Shown piece by piece: positions 10,101 through 18,234 of a stretch of 64,000 nt of DNA. Location: the NCBI GenBank assembly GCA_900472295.1, contig UCIA01000023.1, positions 1-64,000 on the forward strand, given 5' to 3'. The position numbers and the translations under genes were made by a program. The notes under the pieces were generated by a model that was not told the DNA's origin, did no database searches, and saw only the letters and a list, made by a program, of their open reading frames with translations. This DNA is from Hyphomicrobiales bacterium. GTDB lineage: Bacteria; Pseudomonadota; Alphaproteobacteria; Rhizobiales; Rhizobiaceae. Numbering within the stretch: position 1 is the first letter of the stretch; the number at the start of each line of letters is the position of its first letter.

Positions 10101-13100
10101 ACCGCCGCCGCCGCCGATCGACTGAGCAAGTATGCCGTGCGACAGGAAGCCAAAGGTCTCGATGCGGCCGAAATTGTCGACCTGGACGTTGCCGCCCCTG
10201 CTGCCTTTGCCACCGCTGCCGCCGATAGCCAACGTTACCGCCGTATCGCCTTCGCCCGACTCGGTTGAACCTGCGCCCGCAGCGCCGCCGCCGCCGCCCA
10301 CCGACTGCGCGAAAATACCGTGCGAATTGTTCCCGAGGGTCAGGATGCTGCCCGACGAGAAATTGGTGACGTGGACCAGACTGCTGATGCCGCCGGGTCC
10401 GCCGGCGCCGCCAAGGCTAAGCGTGACGGCAACATCGGCGCCTGCCGAAGACGTTCCCGAGGCGCCACCGACGCCGCCGCTGCCGCCGATGGATTGCGCC
10501 AGAATACCGTGTGAATATTCCTTGTCGGTGGTGATCTTGGCGCTGTTGTCGACATGGACCTCGGCGCCGTTGCCAGCCACGCTGCCGGAGCCGCCAAGAG
10601 ACAGGTTGACGCTGACTTCGGCATCGTCGCTCTTGCTTGTGCTGTCGCCCGCGCCACCGGCGCCGCCGCCGCCGCCAACCGACTGGGCAAAGATGCCGAT
10701 CGACCGTTCCTGATGGGTCCTGATCTCGCCGGTGGCCGTGTTGACCACATCGACCCTGCCGCCGTCGCCGCCTTCGCCGCCGGCGCCGCCAAGCGAGCCG
10801 CCAATGGCATAGGTGCCGATGGTACCGGACGTCGCCGATCCGCCGACACCGCCGCCGCCGCCGATGGAATTGGCCGAGATGCCGTATGAATCGGCTCCGT
10901 TGGTTTCAATGAGTTTGCGATTGGTGACGAAAACGGTGCCGCCCTTGCCGCCGCCGCCCGCGCCCAAAGCCAAAGCCGCGCCGATGCCCACCGTCGTGTC
11001 GCCGACGCTGCCGCCGCCAACGATCTCCTCGTCCGTCGAAGCCGCGCCGCCGCCACCGCCGCCACCACCGACCGACATCGCCAGTATTCCGATGGAGTTG
11101 AAGCCCGAGGTTTTGATGACGCCGTCATTGTCGACCTGGACACCGTAAACGCCGGCGGCGCAAGTAAGGCTGCCGCCGTCATCGGTTGCACATGCCGCAT
11201 CGTTACCGGTGCCACCGGAGCCGCCGATACCGACATTGACGGTGACGCTGGTTTGAGCGGTGCCGCCAAGATGGAAAGCCTTGGCGTTGCTCGATCCGCC
11301 CATGCCGCCGCCGCCGCCCAGCGACTGCGCCACCAGACCGGAAGAGAAATCCCCCCTCGTCGTCAGGTCGGCGGTGTTCTTGACGTCTACCTTGCCTGAA
11401 AGATTGCCATCGCCACCGGCACCGCCGACACCGACATTTGCCGAGACGTTGACGCCCTGGCCGCCGCCGAGATCGGCGGTGGCGCCGTTGGTCGAACCGC
11501 CATTGCCGCCACCGCCGCCGATCGACTGCGCCAGGATGGCCGCGCTCATGTCGCCATCTGTCTGAATGGTCATGTTGTTGTTGACGCGCACATCGCCGGC
11601 GACGTTGGTGTTGCCGCCACCGCCGCCGATGCTGACCGTGGCGTTGACGCTTACATTGACGCCGTAGCCGCCAGCCGCGGCCCATGAATCGCCGCCATTG
11701 CCGCCGCTGCCCGCGACCGACTGCGCCAGCAGGCCAGTCGCCTGGTAGCCGTGGGTGACGATCGAGCCACCGCCGTTGAGGCCGGTGTCGACGATCACCA
11801 GATCGCTCCTGCCGCCGTCGCCGCCCCAGCCGCCGACGGTCACGCCGAGGCTGACATTGACGCCGTTGCTGACCGAGCCGGCCATTGTGGCCGCGCGACC
11901 GCCATTGCCGCCACCGCCGCCGATCGACTGTGCAACGATGCCGCCCGCCCCGATCGCTGCCGTGTCAGCAATGATGTTGCCGTCCGCCTTTACCGTGACC
12001 TTGCCGCCGGGCCCGCCATCGCCGCCCTCGCCGCCAACCGAAACACCGACCGCCGCCGATGCGTAGAAGCCAGCGCTGAAGGCGCCGGAATAGGCGTTGC
12101 CGCCATTGCCGCCGCTACCGCCGACCGATTGCGCCAGGATGGCCTTAGCGCCCGCGCCGCCGACATGGATGTCGCCCTTATGCGTGACGGTGACCTGGTC
12201 GCTCAGATTGGCATCGCCGCCGCCGCCGCCGATCGCTACGCCGGCGGCACCGAAGACACCGACCGCGACCGCGCCGGCGCTGCCGCCATTGCCGCCGCCG
12301 CCGCCGACCGATTGCGCCAGGATGCCGTGCGCGAGCGCGCCCTTGGTGGTTATATCCGAAGTGTTCTTGACCTCGACCTGGCCGCCCGCGCCGCCGGCGC
12401 CGCCCTGACCACCGACCGCGACGGCCGCAAAGGCGCCGCCGGCGCCGGCCAGGCCGCCGTCACCACCCGAACCACCGACCGACTGCGCAAAGATGCCGAT
12501 CGAAAGGTCTCTGTCGGTGGTGATCCGAGCTGTATTCTCGACATAGACTTTCTGGCTGCCGCCGCCGGAACTGCCGCTACCGCCGAGCGAGAAGGAGGGT
12601 CCGCCAACTGTCAGGGCAAAGCCGCCGGAACCGCCGCCGCCACCAACCGACTGCGCCATGATGCCGTGTGACTGGACGCCTTCGGTCTGCACTACAGCAG
12701 CGTTGATGACGTCGACCGTCTTGCCGCCGCCGCCGCCCGCGCCCTTGCCGCCGATGCCGATGCCAAGCCCCAGGTTGAGCCCCGCGGAGCCGCCGCCGGT
12801 ACCGCCGCCGCCACCGATGGACTGTGCGATAATGCCCGTCGAGCGGTCGCCGATTGTATGGATGATGCCGCCGCCAATGGTGGCCTTGACCGTCTCGGCC
12901 TCGCCGGCCGCGCCGCCTTTGCCGCCAATGCCGATGGTCGCGGCGATGGCGCCGTTGAACGAAAACCCGCCATTGCCGCCGCCGCCGCCGATCGATTGAA
13001 CGATCAGGCCTGCCGAGTCGGCGCCATGGGTGGTGATCGTCGTCGTGGCGGAGTTGTAGACCACCTTGCCCGCGGCGCCGCCGCCGGCGCCGCTGCCGCC

Positions 13101-15368
13101 AATGCCGACGGTGAGGCCGAGGCCGACGCCGATGACGCCGCCGCCATTGCCGCCGCCGCCGCCTATCGACTGCACGATGATGCCAGCCGAGCGTTCCTTC
13201 CAGGTCTCGACCGAGCCATTATAGGTCGCGTCGACCGCCAGGCCCTTGCCGGCCCCTCCGCCGCTGCCGCCAATGCCCAGATTGGCGATCGCGCCGAACG
13301 TTCCGACAAAGCCGCCATTGCCGCCGCCGCCGCCGACTGATTGCACGACAAGACCGATCGAGTCGGTGCCGTGCGTGATGATCGATTGCTGGCCGCCATT
13401 GGCGGTGCGGAAGAAGACGTCGCCGGCATCGCCGCCGCCGGCGCCCTTGCCCCCGACGCCGACGCTGGCGCCAAAGAGGGCGCCTTCCACGACAAAGCCG
13501 CCATTGCCGCCGCCGCCGCCAAGCGACTGGGCAACGATGCCTCCCGACCGGTCCTGCATGGTTTCGACCAGGCCGCCAGTGGTGACGTCGACCTTCTTGG
13601 CGACGCCGCCTAAACCAGATGAGCCGCCGACGCCGACAGCCACGAGACCGGCGCCACCGAGAGCAAAGCCGCCATTGCCGCCGCCGCCGCCGACCGACTG
13701 TGCCAGGATGCCGATGGAATCGGATCCACGCGTCGTGACCTTGGCGTTGCCGATGTTGTAGTTGACTTCGTCACCGTTGCCGGCCGCGCTGCCGCTACCG
13801 CCGACCGAGACAGATGCGATGCCACCAAGTGCAAAGGCGCCACCGCCATTGCCGCCGCCGCCGCCCACCGATTGCGCCATAATGCCGATAGCCGACCGGC
13901 CATTTGTGTCGACAGTCGGGCCAGTCGCGGCCTGGTTGACGTTGACTATGCCGCCATTGCCGCCGGTTCCGCCGCCGCCCCCGATCGCGACCGCGATTGC
14001 CGGTGCGGCCGACAGCGCAAAGCCGCCATTGCCGCCGCCACCGCCAACCGATTGCACGAGCACGCCGTGCGCGCCATCGCCGCCGTTGCTGTCAGCGCCT
14101 GTAGTAATGGTGCCGCCGACATTGGCAGTGACGTTGCCGCCCTTGCCGCCGCCGCCGGCCATGCCGCCAATCGACACGATACCTACCGCGCCTCCGCCAT
14201 CGCCGCCGCCGCCGCCCACCGATTCGACGAGCATGCCAATGGCGCCGAGACCGTTAGTGATGATGGTCCCGGTATTGGTGCCGGTCGCGTTGGTGCCATC
14301 ATTGCCCGCGCCGCCAGTACCACCGCCGCCAAACAGCCCGAAGGCGTCGCCGCCGCCACCGCCGCCACCGCCGACCGATTGCACGGCCATGCCGCTGGCG
14401 AAATCGCCATGCGTGATGATAGTGCCCGAGTTGCTGCCCGTAGCATTTCCGCCCAAAGTGGCGCCACCGCCGTTGCCGCCACCGCTGACCACGCCGACCC
14501 CGTCAGCGCCATTGCCTCCCACGCCGCCTGCCGATCGTACCAGCATGCCGTAAGAGGCGTATCCCGATGTTTCCACCTTGCCAGCGTTGCTTGCCGAGGC
14601 GGTACCGCCCGAAGCGCCATCACCTCCATCACCGGCGTCGACACCGAGGCTGACAATGTTGTCACCGCCTTGACCGCCATTGCCGCCGCTGGCATTCGCA
14701 AAAATGCCATAGGAGAAGTCGCCGGTCGTAGTAATGTCGCTGGTGCCCGATGCAACCGCGTTGGCGCTGCCCCCGGCATTGCCGCTTCCGGCGTCACCGC
14801 CAAGGTTCGCGATTGCCGGAAGCGCGCCGCCGCCGCTACCACCATCGCCGCCGACAGCCGAAGCCACGAAACCATGATGGCCAGTACCGATAGTCGAAAT
14901 CGTGGCGTTGTTGATGATGTCGACGGATCCGCCAACCCCGCCATTGCCGCCCTCACCGCCATTGGTTTCGAAGGGCGTTCCAGCCAAGCCCTCGCCGCCA
15001 TCGCCGCCGTCGCCGCCATTCGCCATGCCCACAAAACCGGATGCGTTGACGTTTATCTGCGGGGCGTTGTTTACGGCTCCAGGTGTCAGATTTGTAATCG
15101 ACCCACCGGGATCGCCATTGTCGCCATCGGCGTCAAAACCACCAGGTCCCCTGTCCGGGGCATCTGGGCCGTTCATGTCTATAACGACCTGCGCGTGCGC
15201 CGTATTGCCATACAGGTTTGGCAGCCCACCCAGAGCAGTGGCACCGAGCAGCAGCGCCAGCCGACCTGCTGGTTGCGCATGGCATCTTGGCAGGGCTGCT
15301 TCCCTCAAAGCGCCCCGACCAGCATTAAGCAACGCGCATCCTCGCGCACGAACGGAACCCCACCCCAT
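7131..15368 (-). CDS. Giant Gly-rich repeat autotransporter (type Va)
   Basis: A 2,745-residue surface protein. The N terminus carries a long signal region (about 60 residues, hydrophobic core LALLLGATALGGL, AHA-Q cleavage-like site). The passenger holds about 31 copies, by hand count, of a 60-75-residue repeat ending in a consensus like GILAQSVGGGGGNGG, fitting a very long beta-helical stalk. A non-repeat linker follows, then a roughly 300-residue autotransporter beta-barrel that ends in the membrane-insertion motif KVRF with terminal Phe. AGGGGG lies just upstream of the ATG at 15368. It probably acts as an adhesin or biofilm factor. No partner genes are needed beyond Bam/Sec. Confidence 0.93.
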   Translation of the reverse strand: MGWGSVRARGCALLNAGRGALREAALPRCHAQPAGRLALLLGATALGGLPNLYGNTAHAQVVIDMNGPDAPDRGPGGFDADGDNGDPGGSITNLTPGAVNNAPQINVNASGFVGMANGGDGGDGGEGLAGTPFETNGGEGGNGGVGGSVDIINNATISTIGTGHHGFVASAVGGDGGSGGGALPAIANLGGDAGSGNAGGSANAVASGTSDITTTGDFSYGIFANASGGNGGQGGDNIVSLGVDAGDGGDGASGGTASASNAGKVETSGYASYGMLVRSAGGVGGNGADGVGVVSGGGNGGGATLGGNATGSNSGTIITHGDFASGMAVQSVGGGGGGGGDAFGLFGGGGTGGAGNDGTNATGTNTGTIITNGLGAIGMLVESVGGGGGDGGGAVGIVSIGGMAGGGGKGGNVTANVGGTITTGADSNGGDGAHGVLVQSVGGGGGNGGFALSAAPAIAVAIGGGGGTGGNGGIVNVNQAATGPTVDTNGRSAIGIMAQSVGGGGGNGGGAFALGGIASVSVGGSGSAAGNGDEVNYNIGNAKVTTRGSDSIGILAQSVGGGGGNGGFALGGAGLVAVGVGGSSGLGGVAKKVDVTTGGLVETMQDRSGGIVAQSLGGGGGNGGFVVEGALFGASVGVGGKGAGGGDAGDVFFRTANGGQQSIITHGTDSIGLVVQSVGGGGGNGGFVGTFGAIANLGIGGSGGGAGKGLAVDATYNGSVETWKERSAGIIVQSIGGGGGNGGGVIGVGLGLTVGIGGSGAGGGAAGKVVYNSATTTITTHGADSAGLIVQSIGGGGGNGGFSFNGAIAATIGIGGKGGAAGEAETVKATIGGGIIHTIGDRSTGIIAQSIGGGGGTGGGSAGLNLGLGIGIGGKGAGGGGGKTVDVINAAVVQTEGVQSHGIMAQSVGGGGGSGGFALTVGGPSFSLGGSGSSGGGSQKVYVENTARITTDRDLSIGIFAQSVGGSGGDGGLAGAGGAFAAVAVGGQGGAGGAGGQVEVKNTSDITTKGALAHGILAQSVGGGGGNGGSAGAVAVGVFGAAGVAIGGGGGDANLSDQVTVTHKGDIHVGGAGAKAILAQSVGGSGGNGGNAYSGAFSAGFYASAAVGVSVGGEGGDGGPGGKVTVKADGNIIADTAAIGAGGIVAQSIGGGGGNGGRAATMAGSVSNGVNVSLGVTVGGWGGDGGRSDLVIVDTGLNGGGSIVTHGYQATGLLAQSVAGSGGNGGDSWAAAGGYGVNVSVNATVSIGGGGGNTNVAGDVRVNNNMTIQTDGDMSAAILAQSIGGGGGNGGSTNGATADLGGGQGVNVSANVGVGGAGGDGNLSGKVDVKNTADLTTRGDFSSGLVAQSLGGGGGMGGSSNAKAFHLGGTAQTSVTVNVGIGGSGGTGNDAACATDDGGSLTCAAGVYGVQVDNDGVIKTSGFNSIGILAMSVGGGGGGGGAASTDEEIVGGGSVGDTTVGIGAALALGAGGGGKGGTVFVTNRKLIETNGADSYGISANSIGGGGGVGGSATSGTIGTYAIGGSLGGAGGEGGDGGRVDVVNTATGEIRTHQERSIGIFAQSVGGGGGAGGAGDSTSKSDDAEVSVNLSLGGSGSVAGNGAEVHVDNSAKITTDKEYSHGILAQSIGGSGGVGGASGTSSAGADVAVTLSLGGAGGPGGISSLVHVTNFSSGSILTLGNNSHGIFAQSVGGGGGAAGAGSTESGEGDTAVTLAIGGSGGKGSRGGNVQVDNFGRIETFGFLSHGILAQSIGGGGGASGAAANASKADMTIGGGASGIIPPINNDVTEKANGGNVVVNNDGVIITHLAGSYGIFAQSVGGGGGYGGTVTSDATGDDSVNIGLGGKGGNGGDGGDVTVTVSGSIETFGDRAHGVVAQSVGGGGGVGGDAKGKTSNALGIGGLGGKGGDGGDVTVIRTGTITTHGVDAVAIIAQSVGGGGGVGGAGFGRFGATADGGSGIDNNTIGFNTFAGAKGTGGKVIIEQDGEIVTDGYRAHGIVAQAVGGGGGLAGTTSEGAAGSGGGIGDAAASAATAMSQVWVQGDSSYAMFGQSATGIGNADTVKLIAQGNLFAQGADSVAAYAESTANGLKGNLTVDLQGQFAIGGGATGVAAMLVGGANNVLTNNSLTYAMGYGASFLMKPSDIIAFSALAANGPTPPENAILESLLDDFSAMSITGTSGNDQVNNKKVDASHLGRVIGNIDLGGGINGFHNFGTSSMVGLASVNLGGGQFLNEGLMTNKGIGVLGTLAVNGGFKQLSSGDLVTDLDLAIHATDVTDLTGAGDFAGEAPLNFTSINRLFDKEGYVIATGATMATTMQPTLLHTAVGFDFKTKVAANGTDLVLYSDSPTFEDLINDPDSGVTDPGVVQVAQYFDGLETLPILYDQPSELARMINMLRFSQTEEEFGKALTRLTPHYAVHTFEMLNRSTDTMLQTARECMTPQDSYNYDGRCVWFTLSPQQEYNRDAGAGATSRDDVYKTFSMGALGEIGENWALGGTIGRTEFDSEIAFKGDLLSRTTGESWQAYALAKYTNDKYFADFALGGGTGKFEGERDTTLAQVGFIPGETLIGEYLDEELHAGIGNSVTYKQNAGQFAASARFGFTQRLGGLYLQPTLQLDARYLRVSGKEEGSVAAFNFGGSSNTYLSATPGLEIGNDIALSDIASLRLYAKGGVEFSNTEWKIEGQFKAAEGLGAPPLVLTEEIDSPVYRVGAGVELNGVNGVGLAVRYNGAFGEKVELNAVSAAFKVRF

Positions 15369-15976
15369 TAAACCCCCTACCGCAAACGCCCTTCACCTCT
15401 AAGCACCCATGGGCGTTTGTTGGCCTTGCAATTCCTGATATCGCCAAAACGGAAGCTCAACCCCAAGATTCAAAAGCTTTCGCTAATTCACACTACATTA
15501 ACGTTTCGTCGTTGGAACAAAAACTTACGTTGGGGAACGCCCACTGGAATGCGAAAGGCTTCACAGTGGTGAAATTGCAACAGCGGTTTGATCGCCAGAG
15601 CGCTTTTTTATCCGGTGCACATCAAACGCCAATGGCGTTGTGGACCCTTGACTGATGGCATCAGACTGGAGTGCGCGGGGGTCAGCCGCCACAACTCAAC
15701 GAGCAACGATGGTGTGCGATACCCTATAAGCATATTAAAAGGCTCGCCGTCCCATTCGCGAGCGAGCCTCTCCCTTGCCCCAACCCCAACAGCAGCAAAG
15801 CAATTTCAGTGCTAGCCAGTGTGACCCATGCGGGACGGCATGACGCCACGTCAAGAATCAGCTATCGCCTGAATTGCGGCGGACCTGGTAACCGCCTGGC
15901 CGGCGCTGATCAGGCAACCTCCCAACATTGCGGCGCCGGCCATTTTCTTCAGCCGAAATCGTCTGGATAAATATAA
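15369..15976. other. Autotransporter upstream region, no gene
   Basis: The first ~200 bp are AT-richer and must hold the autotransporter promoter (minus strand). Two hairpins are visible: AACGCCA-A-TGGCGTT near 15628-15642 and GGCTCGC...GCGAGCC near 15742-15769. No coding frame is supported. The right end runs into the IS66 remnant. Confidence 0.4.
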
Positions 15977-16204
15977 GCCCGCCGCAAGAACTATCTCTTC
16001 CCTGGTTCTGATGCCCGCGGCGAGCGTGCCGCTGCAATCTATACGCTTATCGGCACAGCAAAGCTAAACGGCGTCAATCCTGAAGCCTGGCTTACGGACG
16101 TGCTTTCCCGCATTGCCGATGATCATCCCATCAACCGGATCGATAAACTGCTGCCGTGGAACTGGTCCCAAGCCTTGGTGCTTGAGGAGGTCGGGCGGCA
16201 ATAG
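15977..16204 (+). pseudogene. IS66-family transposase, C-terminal remnant
   Basis: The frame from 15977 to the TAG at 16202-16204 reads RRKNYLFPGSDARGERAAAI, then YTLIGTAKLNGVNPEAWLTD and HPINRIDKLLPWNW. These are the hallmark C-terminal residues of IS66 TnpC transposases. A stop codon lies immediately upstream and the catalytic core is absent, so about 75 codons survive. No IS66 terminal inverted repeats or TnpA/TnpB were found nearby. Confidence 0.85.
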
Positions 16205-16208
16205 CAAT

Positions 16209-17216
16209 TCAGGGCGAAGCAGCCGTGATCTCTTTCAGCACATCAAGGAACGCGCTTGTTCTGACGCCCTTCGGATTGTGTTTCGGATCGACGGTTTGAA
16301 CCGCGACCAAACGTTTTGAAGGAATGACGGCAATGATCTGACCGCCGTAGCCGGACGCATAGAAAGCATTCGGGCCCCAGGTGTCGGCTGGGAGCGTCCA
16401 CCACATATAACCATAGCCCTGCCGTATTCGCTTTGCGAACGAATAGGGGGTGGTCGATTCCTTGACCCACGAACCTGGGACGACCTGCGTGCCGCCCCAG
16501 CGTCCACCGTTCAAGAATAAAAGGCCGAAACGAGCCGCGTCTCGCGCGCTTAGGTTGAAGGGATAGGCAGGATGCTCGGAGAATTTCTCGGTAACGTAGC
16601 GGCCGTCCTTTTCTAAGAAATCCTCCATGCCGAGCGGCTTGGCAATTCTGCGATCGAAGCTCTGGAAGATATCTTCGCCCGCCTGCTGCCGGTATATCGT
16701 TCCCAACGTGTTGAAGTCCCAGTTGTTATAAAACCAGAAAGATCCGGGCGGATGGCTGCCACGCTGAGGCCGTTTGCGTTTGATGTCTCCTGTCTCATAG
16801 GCAGCCGGATGGTAAATGCCAGAGCGCGCCATCAAAAGGTCGCGGACAGTTGCCATCTTCTCACTCGCCGTCAAATTAGGCACTTTGTCGTCAATGCCAA
16901 GGTCGGCGAGGCTGCTCGATAGGTCGATCCGTCCCTCGGAAACGGCGATGCCATAGAGGGCGCTGAGAAGGCTCTTCCGGACGGAAGCAACATTCACCTT
17001 ATGAGATGTATCGCCCCAACTCGCGACAATCCTCCCGTTCTGGACGATCATCACGGCTGTTGGTTTGAGGGCCATCGATCGTTGCTTAGCGACTTCCAGT
17101 TTGTCCGCAGACCAACCCGCCTTGGTCGGGTCGACATCTTGCCATGCCTGGGCGCTTGCTGCTCCACTGAACATGGCTCCGATGACCAACAATAGTGCGA
17201 GCCTAATTCTGACCAT
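16209..17216 (-). CDS. Secreted serine hydrolase, class C beta-lactamase/esterase fold
   Basis: A 335-residue protein with a cleavable signal peptide (MVRIRLALLLVIGAMF, cut near ASA-QA). It has the SxxK nucleophile motif SVRK (Ser78, Lys81) and an aromatic YNN motif (FWFYNNW) of the penicillin-binding-like hydrolases. The start at 17216 is taken because the signal peptide begins there and GGAG precedes it. The family includes esterases, D-aminopeptidases and 6-aminohexanoate-dimer hydrolase-like enzymes. Resistance is not implied. It ends 5 bp from the IS66 remnant. Confidence 0.85.
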   Translation of the reverse strand: MVRIRLALLLVIGAMFSGAASAQAWQDVDPTKAGWSADKLEVAKQRSMALKPTAVMIVQNGRIVASWGDTSHKVNVASVRKSLLSALYGIAVSEGRIDLSSSLADLGIDDKVPNLTASEKMATVRDLLMARSGIYHPAAYETGDIKRKRPQRGSHPPGSFWFYNNWDFNTLGTIYRQQAGEDIFQSFDRRIAKPLGMEDFLEKDGRYVTEKFSEHPAYPFNLSARDAARFGLLFLNGGRWGGTQVVPGSWVKESTTPYSFAKRIRQGYGYMWWTLPADTWGPNAFYASGYGGQIIAVIPSKRLVAVQTVDPKHNPKGVRTSAFLDVLKEITAASP

Positions 17217-17341
17217 ATAGGTTCTCCGCAATTTGGCGCGAAGGGATAGGGGCAAAACGGCGGTTTTCGGGCGTGTGTCCTCTTTGGGTGGAGATATTCG
17301 ATCCGCCTCAGCCCGGACGCTTACTCTGATCTCAACGTCCC

Positions 17342-17546
17342 ATGAGGCGCGAAGCCGCCGTTCACAAACGTAAAGAACTTGGAGGAGCATGCTCATGCGC
17401 GCTATCAGGGAAGGCACACGTGACAGAGATCGACACTGTCGCAATTATCGAAAAAAGAATCTACTGCCCCACCTTGTCCATGAGCACCCGCAAATCGGGC
17501 TGAGGCGCGATCCAGAAAGTTCGAAAAGCTTCCAGGAACCCCAGCC
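17342..17546. repeat. Dispersed ~200-bp element, copy 1
   Basis: From ATGAGGCGC to CCCCAGCC this segment matches 26269-26462 in the same orientation, best in the last 95 bp (about 85% identical by eye). On the minus strand it encodes the peptide end LEAFRTFWIAPQPDLRVLMD, with a TAG at 17461-17463. See the finding on codon conservation. Confidence 0.65.
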
Positions 17547-17934
17547 AAAAATTCAATCGCACAAACAACGGCTTGGCGGTTTTGATCGGAGTAGTTTTGT
17601 TCCGTTGTCATCTTGCATGTCCGTACAATGGCTGCCTCGCTTGAGAGCAATGAAGGCGCTGCATACCTGCCCCGGCGCACGGCTCCTGACGATGGGGCTT
17701 TTGCCGGCTGGTTGTGTCGCTGAAGGCGCGGCGCGCAAGCGGAGATGCGAGACCTCGGTGCGAAGGTCCGGGATCAGGCGCATTGCGAAGTTACGTGATG
17801 GTTCGCATGTTGGCGCTGAAGCGCCGCCGCCAGTTCCGCTCTGACAGGAGCGTGGGTGACAAGCAGTTCGTTCCACTCCACCGAGTTTTCTGCTTGAATA
17901 CCCTCTGAAACCTAGCCATGGAGCGCCTCCCATT
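17547..17934. other. Intergenic, no supported gene
   Basis: Several overlapping open frames on both strands but no ribosome site or family. It separates the dispersed repeat from the Hpt gene. GGAG at 17920-17923 may serve as the ribosome site of the TTG start at 17935. Confidence 0.35.
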
Positions 17935-18219
17935 TTGAAAGATCCCTTCGCTCCCCTACGGCAGCGTTTCCTGGCCCGGTGCGCCGTTCAGCTGCCAGAG
18001 TTGAAGGCGGCGCGTCATAGAGGCCCGTCACCAGGCTCCAACGACTCACTGATCCCGACCGCGCACTCGCTCGCCGGAGCCGCGGGAACGTTCGGGTTTG
18101 CGGAGATCAGCGTGCGGGCATCGGCGTTGGAAGCATTGCTGATCGAGCAGGCGGATGACGGGGCCGCGCACACCGCACTCGATGCGCTTATCACGGAGAT
18201 CGAGCGGACGCTGAAGTGA
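17935..18219 (+). CDS. Hpt-domain phosphotransfer protein
   Basis: A 94-residue four-helix Hpt protein. The phospho-accepting His lies in AHSLAGAAGTFGF, where Ala replaces the Lys common in HxLKG. The start is probably TTG 17935, because the upstream ATG (17918) is closed by an in-frame stop. It converges with the GT2 gene at 18235. Hybrid kinases need Hpt proteins for a multi-step relay, so a relay with the hybrid kinase at 23494-25929 is plausible; that link is inferred. Confidence 0.75.
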   Translation: MKDPFAPLRQRFLARCAVQLPELKAARHRGPSPGSNDSLIPTAHSLAGAAGTFGFAEISVRASALEALLIEQADDGAAHTALDALITEIERTLK

Positions 18220-18234
18220 CCCAACCGATTGGGC

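Noticed and set aside
13946..14553. Tandem-repeat array considered as CRISPR or minisatellite
   Set aside because: Repeats are in frame with a coding unit of the autotransporter and have no constant repeat/spacer pattern.
8742..15371. Several long plus-strand open frames opposite the autotransporter (up to ~500 codons)
   Set aside because: They are Pro/Ala/Arg-rich shadows of GGC/GGT Gly repeats; stop codons are simply rare in the complement. No ribosome sites or families.
16209..17216. Calling the serine hydrolase an antibiotic-resistance beta-lactamase
   Set aside because: The SxxK fold is shared with esterases and peptidases, and nothing here is specific to AmpC enzymes.
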